13,759 nucleotides of DNA from Actinomycetota bacterium (GTDB lineage Bacteria; Actinomycetota; Thermoleophilia; Solirubrobacterales; Thermoleophilaceae), in assembly GCA_005885165.1 (NCBI GenBank), contig VAXR01000002.1, positions 1 through 13,759 on the forward strand, in the 5' to 3' direction. The notes below the pieces were generated by a model. It saw nothing but the letters and a program-made list of their open reading frames with translations, was not told where the DNA came from and did not search any database. Positions 1 to 6,861 of the stretch are shown one piece after another; the stretch's first letter is position 1; each line of letters begins with the position of its first letter. Made by a program: the position numbers and the translations under genes.

Positions 1-143
1 TGGCGGCGCTGCGGTCGCGGCGGTGCCGCCCCGAGGTCTTCGGCGTCTCCGCCCTCCGGCTCATGAACGGACGCGGCCTGCGCGCGGCCGGTGTGGCGGA
101 GGGAGCCCGCAAGCTGGCGGCGTCCGCGTCGCGGCGCCTCTGA
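1..143 (+). CDS. C-terminal end of an unidentified gene (cut by window edge)
   Basis: The frame that begins at base 3 stays open for 46 codons and stops with TGA at 141-143. Codons use G or C at the third position like the neighbouring genes, which supports real coding. The visible end is rich in Arg and Ala and finishes with the residues KLAASASRRL. No motif identifies a family. The next gene starts 4 bases after this stop, so the two are probably co-transcribed and translationally coupled. Given the neighbours it may belong to the same polysaccharide locus, but that is inference. Confidence 0.55.
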   Translation, partial: AALRSRRCRPEVFGVSALRLMNGRGLRAAGVAEGARKLAASASRRL

Positions 144-147
144 GCCC

Positions 148-1263
148 ATGCCGCGCGTCGCCCACCTGACCGCCGTGCACCCCGCCGACGACGTGCGGAT
201 CTTCGCCAAGGAGTGCCGATCGCTCGCCGCGGCCGGCTACCAGGTCGACCTCGTGGTCCCCGGAGCATCGAACCGCGTGGTGGACGGGGTCGCGGTGCAC
301 GGGGTCGCTCCGCCCGCGGGGGGACGGCTCGGCCGCATGACGCGCACCGTGCTCGAGGTGTACCGGACCGCGCGCCGGCTCGACGCCGACCTCTACCACG
401 TGCACGACCCCGAGCTCCTGCCCGCCGCACTGATGCTCCGCGGCCGGGGAAAGCAGGTCGTCTACGACTCACACGAGCACCTGCCGCAGCAGATCGTGAC
501 GAAGCCATGGATACCGGCTGAGATCAGGCGTCCGCTGGCAAGGGTCGCGGACGTCGGGGAGCGGCTTGCCGTCCGGCGCCTCTCCGCGGTCGTGACGGCG
601 GAGCCGTACGTCGCTCGCCGGTTCGAGCCCGTCGCGAGGAAGGTCGTGACCGTGAACAATTTCCCGAGCGTCGCCGAATTCGACCGCCCGGCGGGCGACT
701 GGCCGAACAGGGAGCGAGCCGTCTGCTACGCCGGCGCGATCACGGAGCTGCGCGGCGTGGGCGTGATGCTCGAGGCGATCGCCCGAACGAACGCCACGCT
801 GTTGCTTGCGGGCCGCTTCAGCCCCGCGCACCTGGAGCAGGAGGTGAAGCGAAGCCCCGGCTGGGAGAGCGTCGATTACCTCGGCCAGCTACCTCGGCCC
901 GCGGTCGGCGAGATGATGAGCCGCGCGCAGGCGGGCCTCGTGGTCCTCCGTGCGATCCCCAACTACCTGGAGGCCAACCCCATAAAGATGTTCGAGTACA
1001 TGGCGGCGGGCATCCCGGTCATCGCCTCCGACTTCCCTGCTTGGCGGGGGATCGTCGAGAGCCACGAGTGCGGCATCTGCGTCGACCCGGAGTCTGCGGA
1101 TGACGTCGCGGCTGCCATCTGGCGGATCGTCGACAACCCCGAAGACGCCCAGCGGATGGGCGAGAACGGCCGGCGCGCGGCCCGGAGCCACTACAGCTGG
1201 GAGACCGAGCGCGCAACGCTGCTCGAGCTGTACCGCGAGCTGGTGGGGCCGCCCGCCGAGTGA
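148..1263 (+). CDS. Family-4 (GT-B fold) glycosyltransferase
   Basis: A 371-residue protein that probably transfers a sugar from a nucleotide donor onto a growing lipid-linked glycan on the cytoplasmic face of the membrane. The N-terminal half shows a Rossmann-like acceptor domain (residues 1-175) with HDPELLPAA at 86-94 and DSHE at 107-110. The C-terminal donor domain carries the retaining GT4 signature E-x7-E at E275 and E283, followed by an AAGIPVIASD loop at 286-295. Length is normal for GT4. I chose ATG at 148 because MPRVAHLT begins the first beta strand. The frame is open further up to 91, but those residues are Arg-rich and overlap the preceding gene. Its stop overlaps the start of the next glycosyltransferase. 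The donor sugar cannot be read from sequence. Confidence 0.9.
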   Translation: MPRVAHLTAVHPADDVRIFAKECRSLAAAGYQVDLVVPGASNRVVDGVAVHGVAPPAGGRLGRMTRTVLEVYRTARRLDADLYHVHDPELLPAALMLRGRGKQVVYDSHEHLPQQIVTKPWIPAEIRRPLARVADVGERLAVRRLSAVVTAEPYVARRFEPVARKVVTVNNFPSVAEFDRPAGDWPNRERAVCYAGAITELRGVGVMLEAIARTNATLLLAGRFSPAHLEQEVKRSPGWESVDYLGQLPRPAVGEMMSRAQAGLVVLRAIPNYLEANPIKMFEYMAAGIPVIASDFPAWRGIVESHECGICVDPESADDVAAAIWRIVDNPEDAQRMGENGRRAARSHYSWETERATLLELYRELVGPPAE

Positions 1264-2417
1264 TGATGGTCTCCGCCGTGATGGCCGTGCGCGACGAGAT
1301 CGGCTGGATCGAGCGCGCCGTGACCTCGGTGCTCGAGCAGGACGCACCGGGGGTCGACCTCGAGGTGCTGGTGGTCGACGGAGGCTCGACGGACGGAACG
1401 CGCGAGGTGCTCCAGGAGATGTCGGCGCGCGATCCGCGCCTGCGCGTGCTCGACAATCCGCACGGGCTCACGCCGCACGCGTTCAACACCGGGCTTCGCG
1501 AGTCGACGGCGGACTACGTGTGCATTCTCGGCTCGCACGCGAGCTACGACCGGGACTACGTCAGGGTCTGTCTCGAGGAGCTCGAGCGGACCGGCGCCAC
1601 CGGCTGCAGCGGCCGCGTGATCCTCGAGCCCGCCGGCGACTCGCTCGCCGCGCAGCTCTCGGCCTGGACGCTTGGCTCCCCGTTCGCCTCGTCGGGCCGC
1701 TCGTTTCGCACCGCGCCGCAGGGATTCGCGGACACGATCCCCTATCCGGTGTTCCGCAGGCAGCCCCTGGTGGAGCTGGGCGGCTACAACGAGCGGCTCG
1801 CACGGAACCAGGACAACGACATGAACCAGCGGCTCCGGGCCGCCGGCCATCGCCTCTACCTGACCTGGCGGACGAGCTGCCGCTACCGGGCGCAGCCGGG
1901 ACCGCGGGAGCTGATGCGCTACGCCTACCGAAACGGCTACTGGAACTTCCTGACGGTCCGCGAGAACAGGCGGGCGATGCGGCTGCGGCACTTCATGCCG
2001 CTCCTGTTCGTGGCGTGCGTCCTGCTACTTGGTCTGGCCGCCCTCGCCGCCGTCGCGCTCGGCGACGGCACGCTCGCGGCCGTCCTCGCGCTGCTCGCCG
2101 CCGCGGGCGTGGGCCTTCACCTGGCCGCCGGCCTTGCCGAGGGGATCAGGACGGCCTGGCGCGCAAGGCGGCCGGGACCGCTACTGCTGCCCGCGTGCAT
2201 CCTCGGCTTCCACGCGAGCTACGGCGCGGGAACGCTCGCCGCGCTGCTGGGGCTCCGCCGCCGCGAGCCGCGGCAAGGCCAGGGCCAGGCCCATCGCGAA
2301 CCACAGCTCGCGGAACTGGGTGAACGACTGCGAGACCATCGCGTCACTGATCACCACGATGAGCAGGCCGCCGGCGAGGATCGACTCCGCGGTCACCCTG
2401 GCTCCCCGCCGCCGTAG
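1260..2417 (+). CDS. ExoA-like family-2 glycosyltransferase with C-terminal membrane segments
   Basis: A GT-A fold glycosyltransferase of 385 residues, closest in pattern to succinoglycan ExoA-type enzymes. The nucleotide-binding VLVVDGGSTDGT is at 36-47, followed by LDNPHGLTPHAFNTGL at 64-79. The acceptor-side RNQDNDMNQRLRAAG is at 182-196. The position where ExoA-type enzymes usually carry a DxD/DAH metal motif reads GSH (91-93), so the first Asp is missing. Hydrophobic segments at about 246-268, 271-290 and 307-331 suggest membrane anchoring. GTG at 1260, ATG at 1263 and ATG at 1266 are all possible starts, and all overlap or abut the TGA of the upstream GT4, which implies translational coupling. 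The last ~78 codons run antisense to the convergent ligase gene. Residues after about 332 are polar and look like read-through rather than conserved domain. Confidence 0.88.
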   Translation: MMMVSAVMAVRDEIGWIERAVTSVLEQDAPGVDLEVLVVDGGSTDGTREVLQEMSARDPRLRVLDNPHGLTPHAFNTGLRESTADYVCILGSHASYDRDYVRVCLEELERTGATGCSGRVILEPAGDSLAAQLSAWTLGSPFASSGRSFRTAPQGFADTIPYPVFRRQPLVELGGYNERLARNQDNDMNQRLRAAGHRLYLTWRTSCRYRAQPGPRELMRYAYRNGYWNFLTVRENRRAMRLRHFMPLLFVACVLLLGLAALAAVALGDGTLAAVLALLAAAGVGLHLAAGLAEGIRTAWRARRPGPLLLPACILGFHASYGAGTLAALLGLRRREPRQGQGQAHREPQLAELGERLRDHRVTDHHDEQAAGEDRLRGHPGSPPP

Positions 2418-3569
2418 GCTCGACCGCAGCGCGGCCAGCATCAAGGTCCCCAGCAGCGCCGCCCCCAGCACCCCCTGCTCGTCGGCGGCCTCCACGAGCG
2501 CGTTGTGCGGGTAGATGAACTGCGTGGCGCCCTGATATCCGGACGCGCCCAGCCCGAGCGGGTGCGAGAGCGCGAGCGCTACCCCGTCGTCCAGCAGGAA
2601 GTTGCGCTTGCCGAGCCTCGTGGCGGTGTCGCCCGAGAAGAGAAACCCCTGGTACTTCTGCGCCGCCGAGCCGGCGAGCTGCGTCCCGAAGGCCGCGACG
2701 ACCGCGATCGCGGCCACCAGCACGGCGATCGGGACGATCTTCGCGCGCGCGCGGCGAATCGCCTGGACGCCCATGAACGCGGCGGCCACGATCGCGCCAA
2801 TCAGCACGCCGCGGGATCCCGCGGCGATCACGATCTTCGCCAGGACCGCGGCCGGGACGATGAAGAGGATGCGCCAGCGCCAGCTCGTGGCCATCGCGAG
2901 GTAGATCGACGCCACGGCGCCGGCGGTCGCGTACAGCGCGAGCTCGATCTCGCTGTGGCCGCCGGCCAGCGTCAGCGGCTCGCTGGGCTCCGTGCCGGGC
3001 ACCGCGGTGAGGGCGATCAGCAGCGAGAACGCCGCGACGAACACCATCAACCGGACGAGGTCCGCGCGGGAGCGCACGAGCACCAGCGGAGCGAAGAACG
3101 CGGCCATCGTGAACGTCTCGAATCGAAGCGCCTTGGATAGGCCGTCCTCGGGGAGCGGCGACCACAGCACGCTCGCCGCCACGAGCGCGGCGAGCGCGGC
3201 CGCGAGCGCGGCCGCCGGCGGCAGCCGGGGAAGGCCGCCGCGATCGAGCGACCGCCTCGCCATCGCGAGGATCACGCCCGCGGCGGTGAGCACCGTCAGG
3301 TCGATCGGGAACCCAGAGAGGTAGGGCTCCTCCTTCAGCCCGCCGGCGACCAGGAACATGGCGAGGAGGAATTGCGGGGCGAGCACGGCCAGGAGCGCGA
3401 CGACCCCCAGACCGGCGGCCACGATCAGCCCCTTCGAGTGCCCGGCGAAGCCGACCAGCCCCGTCTCGATGCCGCCCGCCACGCACACCCAGGCGATGAC
3501 GCGCCGGTCGCGGGCGGCGCGGGCAGCGCCGACGAGCGGCCACGCCCTCGCTGTCGCCACGGCTGCCAC
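2181..3569 (-). CDS. Wzy / O-antigen-ligase family membrane protein
   Basis: A 462-residue polytopic membrane protein with about ten or more hydrophobic segments. It probably polymerises lipid-linked repeat units or ligates glycans on the outer face of the membrane. Family marks are AGSRGVLIGAI at 250-260 (the Wzy_C-type SRG motif) and the late periplasmic-loop pattern FIYPHNALVEAADEQGVLG at 351-369, preceded by SHPLGLGASGYQ. The start is GTG at 3569: the frame is closed by a TAG just upstream, so it is the first possible start. It lies 10 bases after the stop of the co-polymerase gene, giving a two-gene - strand operon. The polymerase/co-polymerase pairing favours Wzy over ligase. The last conserved membrane segment (RELWFAMGLALALPRL) ends near residue 434, and the rest of the tail overlaps the opposite-strand glycosyltransferase. 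Confidence 0.85.
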   Translation of the reverse strand: MAAVATARAWPLVGAARAARDRRVIAWVCVAGGIETGLVGFAGHSKGLIVAAGLGVVALLAVLAPQFLLAMFLVAGGLKEEPYLSGFPIDLTVLTAAGVILAMARRSLDRGGLPRLPPAAALAAALAALVAASVLWSPLPEDGLSKALRFETFTMAAFFAPLVLVRSRADLVRLMVFVAAFSLLIALTAVPGTEPSEPLTLAGGHSEIELALYATAGAVASIYLAMATSWRWRILFIVPAAVLAKIVIAAGSRGVLIGAIVAAAFMGVQAIRRARAKIVPIAVLVAAIAVVAAFGTQLAGSAAQKYQGFLFSGDTATRLGKRNFLLDDGVALALSHPLGLGASGYQGATQFIYPHNALVEAADEQGVLGAALLGTLMLAALRSSLRRRGARVTAESILAGGLLIVVISDAMVSQSFTQFRELWFAMGLALALPRLAAAEPQQRGERSRAVARVEAEDARGQQ

Positions 3570-3579
3570 GCCGGCCTAG

Positions 3580-5025
3580 CTAACGCCGGTTGAGGATCAC
3601 CGCTCCCGCCACGCGCCCGGCGAGCGCGTCGGCGAGGCCGTGGGCGGACTCGATGTTCCGCGCCCGCTCGCCTCGCGGCGTGACCAGCACGGACCAGTCC
3701 GCCGTGGCGATGAGCGGGATCACCTCCGCGGGACGGTCCAGCCCCGCGCCGACGACGAGGATGAAGTCGTAGCGAAGCCGCAGGCTCTGGAGGCTCTTGG
3801 CGAGCGCCGTGCTGCCCAGCGCGGCCGCCACGTCGCGCGGCTCCTTGCCGGCCGGAACGACCTCGATCGGCGTGTCGTGATCGCTTCCGTTCACGGTCGT
3901 GACCGAGACCTGCTCGGGACGGAACATCTCCTGCGCGGCGCTGCCGCCCCGGTGGCCGTCGAGGAGGTCCGCGAGGCCCGGGGCGCCGTCGAGCTGGAGC
4001 CGCCGGCTCGTGCTGCGCGCCGACAGGTCCGCATCCACCAGGACGGTTCGGGATGAGACCGCAAACGCGCGCGCCAGCGCCTCCGCGAACTCCGCGGTGC
4101 GCTCGGGCCGCACGGTGCCGGTCAGCAGGAAGATCGTGCCCTGGTCGCGTTGCCCGAGGCGCTGCAGGCGGGCGCGAGCGGCGCTCAAGCCGGGATCCCG
4201 GCCCGAAGCGAGGCGCCCCACGTGCATGGAGCCGAGGACGGGGATCCCGAGCTCCGCCGCCATCTCGTCGGGCCTCCGGACGCGACGGCGCGTGGCGCCG
4301 AGCAAGAGCCCGGCGACGATGCCCAGTACGAGGCCGGCGTTGCCCCCCAGGAGCAGGTTGCGGAGCGGCGTGGGGCTCACCTGGCCCTCGTCCGTGGTCC
4401 TGAAGTCCCTTACGACGAGACCGCCCCTGGAGCTCGGCCGCACGCTCGGCGTCGGCTGGGCGATGGAGCCGGGCCCGGTCCCGACCGCGCGCTCGAGCGC
4501 GTGCGCTCCAGCGCGCGCCAGGTCGCGGGCGTCCTTCTGCGTCTTGCCGGTCCCCGACAGGTCGACGATGCCCGAGTCGGCGACCTGCTGCGCGTGGATG
4601 TGCGCCGTGAGCCACTTGAGCTTGATCTCGCTCTGGCGCCGGGCGCGAGTGCCGGGGTCGGGTGCGATCGCCACGTATTCGGCGCCCGCGTCCTCGAGCA
4701 CCGCGGCCGAGCTCGCAAGCCTCGTGACCGTTTGGGCGACAGTCGACAGGCCGGACGCGAACTCGGGGTCCAGGAATCCCCGACTCGACCCGGCGACGAG
4801 CGTGGCGTGGGACCGGTACTGGGTCGACTGAAGGGCGGTGGCCGCGCCGCCCGCGAGGAGCCCGACCACAATCAGCACAACGACCGCGACCCACCCGTCG
4901 CGCAGGATCCGGAGCCACTCGACGAGCGAGCGGCCCTCGACCGCCTTGGGAGGGGCCTCGGCGACGGGCTGGCCGGCCGGGGACGCGTCCAGGGAATCCG
5001 TCTGGCGGGGCTGTCTGAACTCCAT
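3580..5025 (-). CDS. Polysaccharide co-polymerase (Wzz) fused to a degenerate BY-kinase-like ATPase domain
   Basis: A 481-residue chain-length-control protein of the Wzz/CapAB type. It has a proline-rich cytoplasmic N terminus, a membrane segment at about 45-65, an external region (66-221) with the usual Pro-containing end (EGQVSPTPLRN), a second membrane segment at about 222-244, and a cytoplasmic P-loop-like domain from about 255. In that domain the Walker A' strand is intact (TVLVDADLSA, 327-336) and PGLADLLDG (349-357) is typical of BY-kinases. The Walker A position reads LLTGTVRPERTAEF and has no GKS/GKT. The Walker B strand reads FILVVGAGLD, without the Asp. No Tyr cluster ends the protein (VILNRR). 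It may therefore act structurally without phosphorylating. ATG at 5025 is the start. It is followed 10 bases later by the Wzy-like gene. Confidence 0.87.
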   Translation of the reverse strand: MEFRQPRQTDSLDASPAGQPVAEAPPKAVEGRSLVEWLRILRDGWVAVVVLIVVGLLAGGAATALQSTQYRSHATLVAGSSRGFLDPEFASGLSTVAQTVTRLASSAAVLEDAGAEYVAIAPDPGTRARRQSEIKLKWLTAHIHAQQVADSGIVDLSGTGKTQKDARDLARAGAHALERAVGTGPGSIAQPTPSVRPSSRGGLVVRDFRTTDEGQVSPTPLRNLLLGGNAGLVLGIVAGLLLGATRRRVRRPDEMAAELGIPVLGSMHVGRLASGRDPGLSAARARLQRLGQRDQGTIFLLTGTVRPERTAEFAEALARAFAVSSRTVLVDADLSARSTSRRLQLDGAPGLADLLDGHRGGSAAQEMFRPEQVSVTTVNGSDHDTPIEVVPAGKEPRDVAAALGSTALAKSLQSLRLRYDFILVVGAGLDRPAEVIPLIATADWSVLVTPRGERARNIESAHGLADALAGRVAGAVILNRR

Positions 5026-5094
5026 TTGCGGGCCGAGGGCCGGAGCGATTCGGGCCGTTGCCCCCCCTCGATCTGGCCGCCCCGGGAAATGCCG

Positions 5095-5100
5095 ATTGTA
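5095..5100 (-). promoter_or_regulatory. Possible -10 element for the co-polymerase/Wzy operon
   Basis: Read on the - strand this is TACAAT, five of six matches to the sigma-70-type -10 consensus, about 70 bases upstream of ATG 5025 in an otherwise GC-rich stretch. No convincing -35 hexamer sits 16-18 bases further up, so this is only a candidate. Confidence 0.3.
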
Positions 5101-5153
5101 GCGGCGCCCTGGGCCGCGAACACCCCCTTGTGAACAGGCTTTACATCCCGCTC

Positions 5154-5181
5154 TTGCCAGCCCCCTCGTTTGGGTTAGACT
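5154..5181 (+). promoter_or_regulatory. Candidate sigma-70-type promoter of the sugar-transferase operon
   Basis: TTGCCA (5154-5159, five of six to TTGACA) and TAGACT (5176-5181, four of six to TATAAT) are separated by 16 bases. They lie in the AT-richer part of the divergent intergenic region. Transcription would start near 5188, just upstream of an AAGGA at 5198, leaving about 100 bases before the sugar-transferase start. The placement relative to that ribosome-binding site is a good fit. Function is inferred from sequence only. Confidence 0.5.
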
Positions 5182-5197
5182 GAATGCTCTCCCTTAC

Positions 5198-5202
5198 AAG
5201 GA
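5198..5202 (+). promoter_or_regulatory. Ribosome binding site of the leader ORF
   Basis: AAGGA lies 6 bases before ATG 5209, a normal spacing. It is the best Shine-Dalgarno match in the 100 bases before the sugar transferase, whose own ATG at 5289 is preceded only by a weak GGCGAG. This is what makes the leader ORF worth listing. Confidence 0.45.
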
Positions 5203-5208
5203 ATGTCC

Positions 5209-5292
5209 ATGCGAGGCTCGAGGGGACCGTCAATGGATGGACGGAGGGGTACAAAGAGCTCGCGATCGGCTAGCCGAGCGGCGAGCGCATGA
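5209..5292 (+). CDS. Possible 27-residue leader ORF overlapping the sugar transferase
   Basis: ATG at 5209 follows AAGGA at 6-base spacing and opens 27 codons that stop with TGA at 5290-5292. That TGA overlaps the ATG of the sugar transferase (ATGA, 5289-5292), the classic arrangement for translational coupling. The peptide is rich in Ser and Arg (starts MRGSRGPSMD, ends ASRAASA) with no signal peptide or known motif. It could be a coupling leader that delivers ribosomes to a gene with a weak ribosome-binding site, or a chance frame. There is no run of a single amino acid that would suggest classic attenuation. No other source supports it as a protein. Confidence 0.35.
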   Translation: MRGSRGPSMDGRRGTKSSRSASRAASA

Positions 5293-6050
5293 GTCAGATC
5301 GTTGTTCGCGATGGCGAACGCGACTCGGCGCGCGTCGCGCCGGGGCCATCCGGACACGCCGCCGCAATCGGATTTCCAGGCGCCGAGGCGCCATTCCTTC
5401 CGGCGGAGCGGTCGACCACGAAGCGGCTGTTCGAGCTCATCGCAGCCCTTGCGCTCACCGTCCTCCTGCTGCCGGTTATGGTGCTGATCGCGCTGCTGGT
5501 CCGGGTCGATTCCCCCGGGCCCGTCCTCTTCCGCTGTCAGCGTGTGGGGCACCGGGGGCGCATGCTGCAGATGCTGAAGTTCAGGAAGATGCACGACCAG
5601 GCGACGGGCGCGCGGCTGACGGCGATCGGCGACCACCGGCTGACGCGAGTCGGAAGGTGGCTCGCGCGGTTCAAGCTCGACGAGCTCCCTCAGCTCTGGC
5701 ACGTGGTTCGAGGCGACATGAGCCTGATCGGACCCCGGCCCGAGGACCACGACTTCGTCGCCCACTTTCCCCGCGCGTACGCCGAGATCACGCGGGTGCG
5801 ACCGGGAATCATGGGCCTCTCGCAGCTCGCCTTCGCGGGTGAGTCCGCGATCCTCGACCCGGAATCGCCGCTCGACCACTACCTTGAGCGGATCCTGCCG
5901 CAGAAGGTCGTGCTCGACCAGCTGTACGCCACGCGCTGGAGCCTGTGGCTCGACGTGCGGATCGTCTTATGGACGATCGTCGCCGTCCTGCTGAACCGTA
6001 ACGTCGCCGTGAATCGGGAGACGGGCAGGATGGGGCTGCGCAGGCGTTGA
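5289..6050 (+). CDS. Polyprenyl-phosphate sugar-1-phosphate transferase (initiating transferase)
   Basis: A 253-residue monotopic phosphoglycosyl transferase of the bacterial sugar transferase family. It moves a sugar-1-phosphate from a nucleotide sugar to the undecaprenyl-type carrier lipid, the first committed step of the polymer. A variable N terminus (1-43) is followed by KRLFEL and the membrane-dipping helix at about 47-71. Next come DSPGPVLFRCQRVG (74-87) and KFRKM (97-101). The catalytic Asp-Glu pair is D131-E132 in KLDELPQLW, followed by RGDMSLIGPRPE (141-152) and RPGIMGLSQL (171-180). The N-terminal multi-helix domain of WbaP/WcaJ-type enzymes is absent, so this is the short core form. 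A TAG at 5271 closes the frame upstream, supporting ATG 5289. The substrate sugar is not predictable. Confidence 0.93.
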   Translation: MSQIVVRDGERDSARVAPGPSGHAAAIGFPGAEAPFLPAERSTTKRLFELIAALALTVLLLPVMVLIALLVRVDSPGPVLFRCQRVGHRGRMLQMLKFRKMHDQATGARLTAIGDHRLTRVGRWLARFKLDELPQLWHVVRGDMSLIGPRPEDHDFVAHFPRAYAEITRVRPGIMGLSQLAFAGESAILDPESPLDHYLERILPQKVVLDQLYATRWSLWLDVRIVLWTIVAVLLNRNVAVNRETGRMGLRRR

Positions 6051-6790
6051 ACCCGCCCGCCCGAAACGCGATGATCCTCGCCGGTGGCAGGGGCACCCGG
6101 CTCGCGCCGTTCACCACCGTGCTGCCCAAGCCGCTCCTGCCGATCGGCAACCGCGCGATCCTCGAGGTAGTCGTCAAGCAGCTGGCCGCGGCGGGCTTCC
6201 GCGACCTGACCTTCGCCGTCGGCTACCTCGCGCACCTGATCGAGGCCGTGTTCAAGGACGGTTCGGAGTATGGGGTGGACATCAGCTACCTCCACGAGGC
6301 CACGCCGCGCGGCACCGCCGGACCTCTCGCCGACATGCGCCATCTGGACGAGCCGTTCCTGATGATGAACGGCGACATCCTCACCACCCTCGACTACCGC
6401 GAGCTCTACGACGCCCACTGCAGGGCGGGCAACGCGCTGACCGTGGCCACCCACCGCCGGTCGATCCGCTCGGACTACGGGATCCTGCGCCTGGACGGCG
6501 ACCTGAAGACCACGCGTCGCGTGGTCGATTGGGAGGAGAAGCCCGAGCACAGCCAGGTGGTGAGCATGGGCGTCTACATCATCGATCCGATCGTCACGAG
6601 CTACGTGCCGGCCGACGAGCCGATCGATCTGCCGGATATCGTGCTAAAGCTTCTGGCTGACGGACAGCCCGTCGGGTCGTATGGCTACGACGGGTTGTGG
6701 TTGGACATCGGACGTCAGGACGACTACGAGCTGGCTATCAGCGAGTACGAGAAGATGGCGGCCGACCCTCTCGCAGACGGTCTGAAGTAA
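6047..6790 (+). CDS. Sugar-1-phosphate nucleotidyltransferase
   Basis: A 247-residue enzyme that makes a nucleotide-diphosphate sugar from a sugar-1-phosphate and an NTP, probably feeding the transferases here. It has the nucleotide-binding signature LAGGRGTRLAPFT (11-23) with PKPLLPIG (27-34), then GTAGPL (89-94), the metal-binding Asp in MNGD (D110), EKP (164-166) and WLDIGRQDDY (218-227) with the second metal Asp. It is the short catalytic-core type, without a left-handed beta-helix acyltransferase or an isomerase domain. Base and sugar specificity (glucose/dTTP, mannose/GTP or heptose/GTP types) cannot be decided. The start is taken as TTG 6047, overlapping the previous TGA by four bases. 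The alternative ATG 6071 would begin directly at ILAGG and cut into the first strand. Confidence 0.9.
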   Translation: MNPPARNAMILAGGRGTRLAPFTTVLPKPLLPIGNRAILEVVVKQLAAAGFRDLTFAVGYLAHLIEAVFKDGSEYGVDISYLHEATPRGTAGPLADMRHLDEPFLMMNGDILTTLDYRELYDAHCRAGNALTVATHRRSIRSDYGILRLDGDLKTTRRVVDWEEKPEHSQVVSMGVYIIDPIVTSYVPADEPIDLPDIVLKLLADGQPVGSYGYDGLWLDIGRQDDYELAISEYEKMAADPLADGLK

Positions 6791-6840
6791 CGACGTAGCT
6801 GTTCGAAACGACCTAGCGGTTCCAAGGACGTAGCGGTTCC
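6791..6840 (+). repeat. Three imperfect 15-18 base direct repeats
   Basis: Immediately after the nucleotidyltransferase stop, a unit resembling GACGTAGCGGTTCC occurs three times: from 6791 (CGACGTAGCTGTTCG), from 6809 (CGACCTAGCGGTTCC) and from 6826 (GGACGTAGCGGTTCC). The core TAGCGGTTCC is identical in copies two and three. Spacing is 18 then 17 bases. This could be an operator for the next gene or a remnant of slippage. No known binding site is recognised. Confidence 0.65.
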
Positions 6841-6859
6841 GCGTGGCCTCGTGCCACGC
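6841..6859 (+). terminator. Hairpin 1: possible terminator after the nucleotidyltransferase
   Basis: GCGTGGC (6841-6847) pairs perfectly with GCCACGC (6853-6859) around a 5-base loop. It begins directly after the third repeat. No U-rich tract follows, as is common for actinobacterial terminators, so termination is only inferred. It may instead be part of a structured leader together with the next hairpin. Confidence 0.45.
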
Positions 6860-6861
6860 AT

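Noticed and set aside
1191..1991. Long - strand frame antisense to the family-2 glycosyltransferase
   Set aside because: Both glycosyltransferases have conserved motifs across this region, and the antisense product has none.
2505..3140. Long + strand frame antisense to the Wzy-like gene
   Set aside because: The product is almost entirely charged residues, the typical mirror of a membrane protein in GC-rich DNA, and it has no motif.
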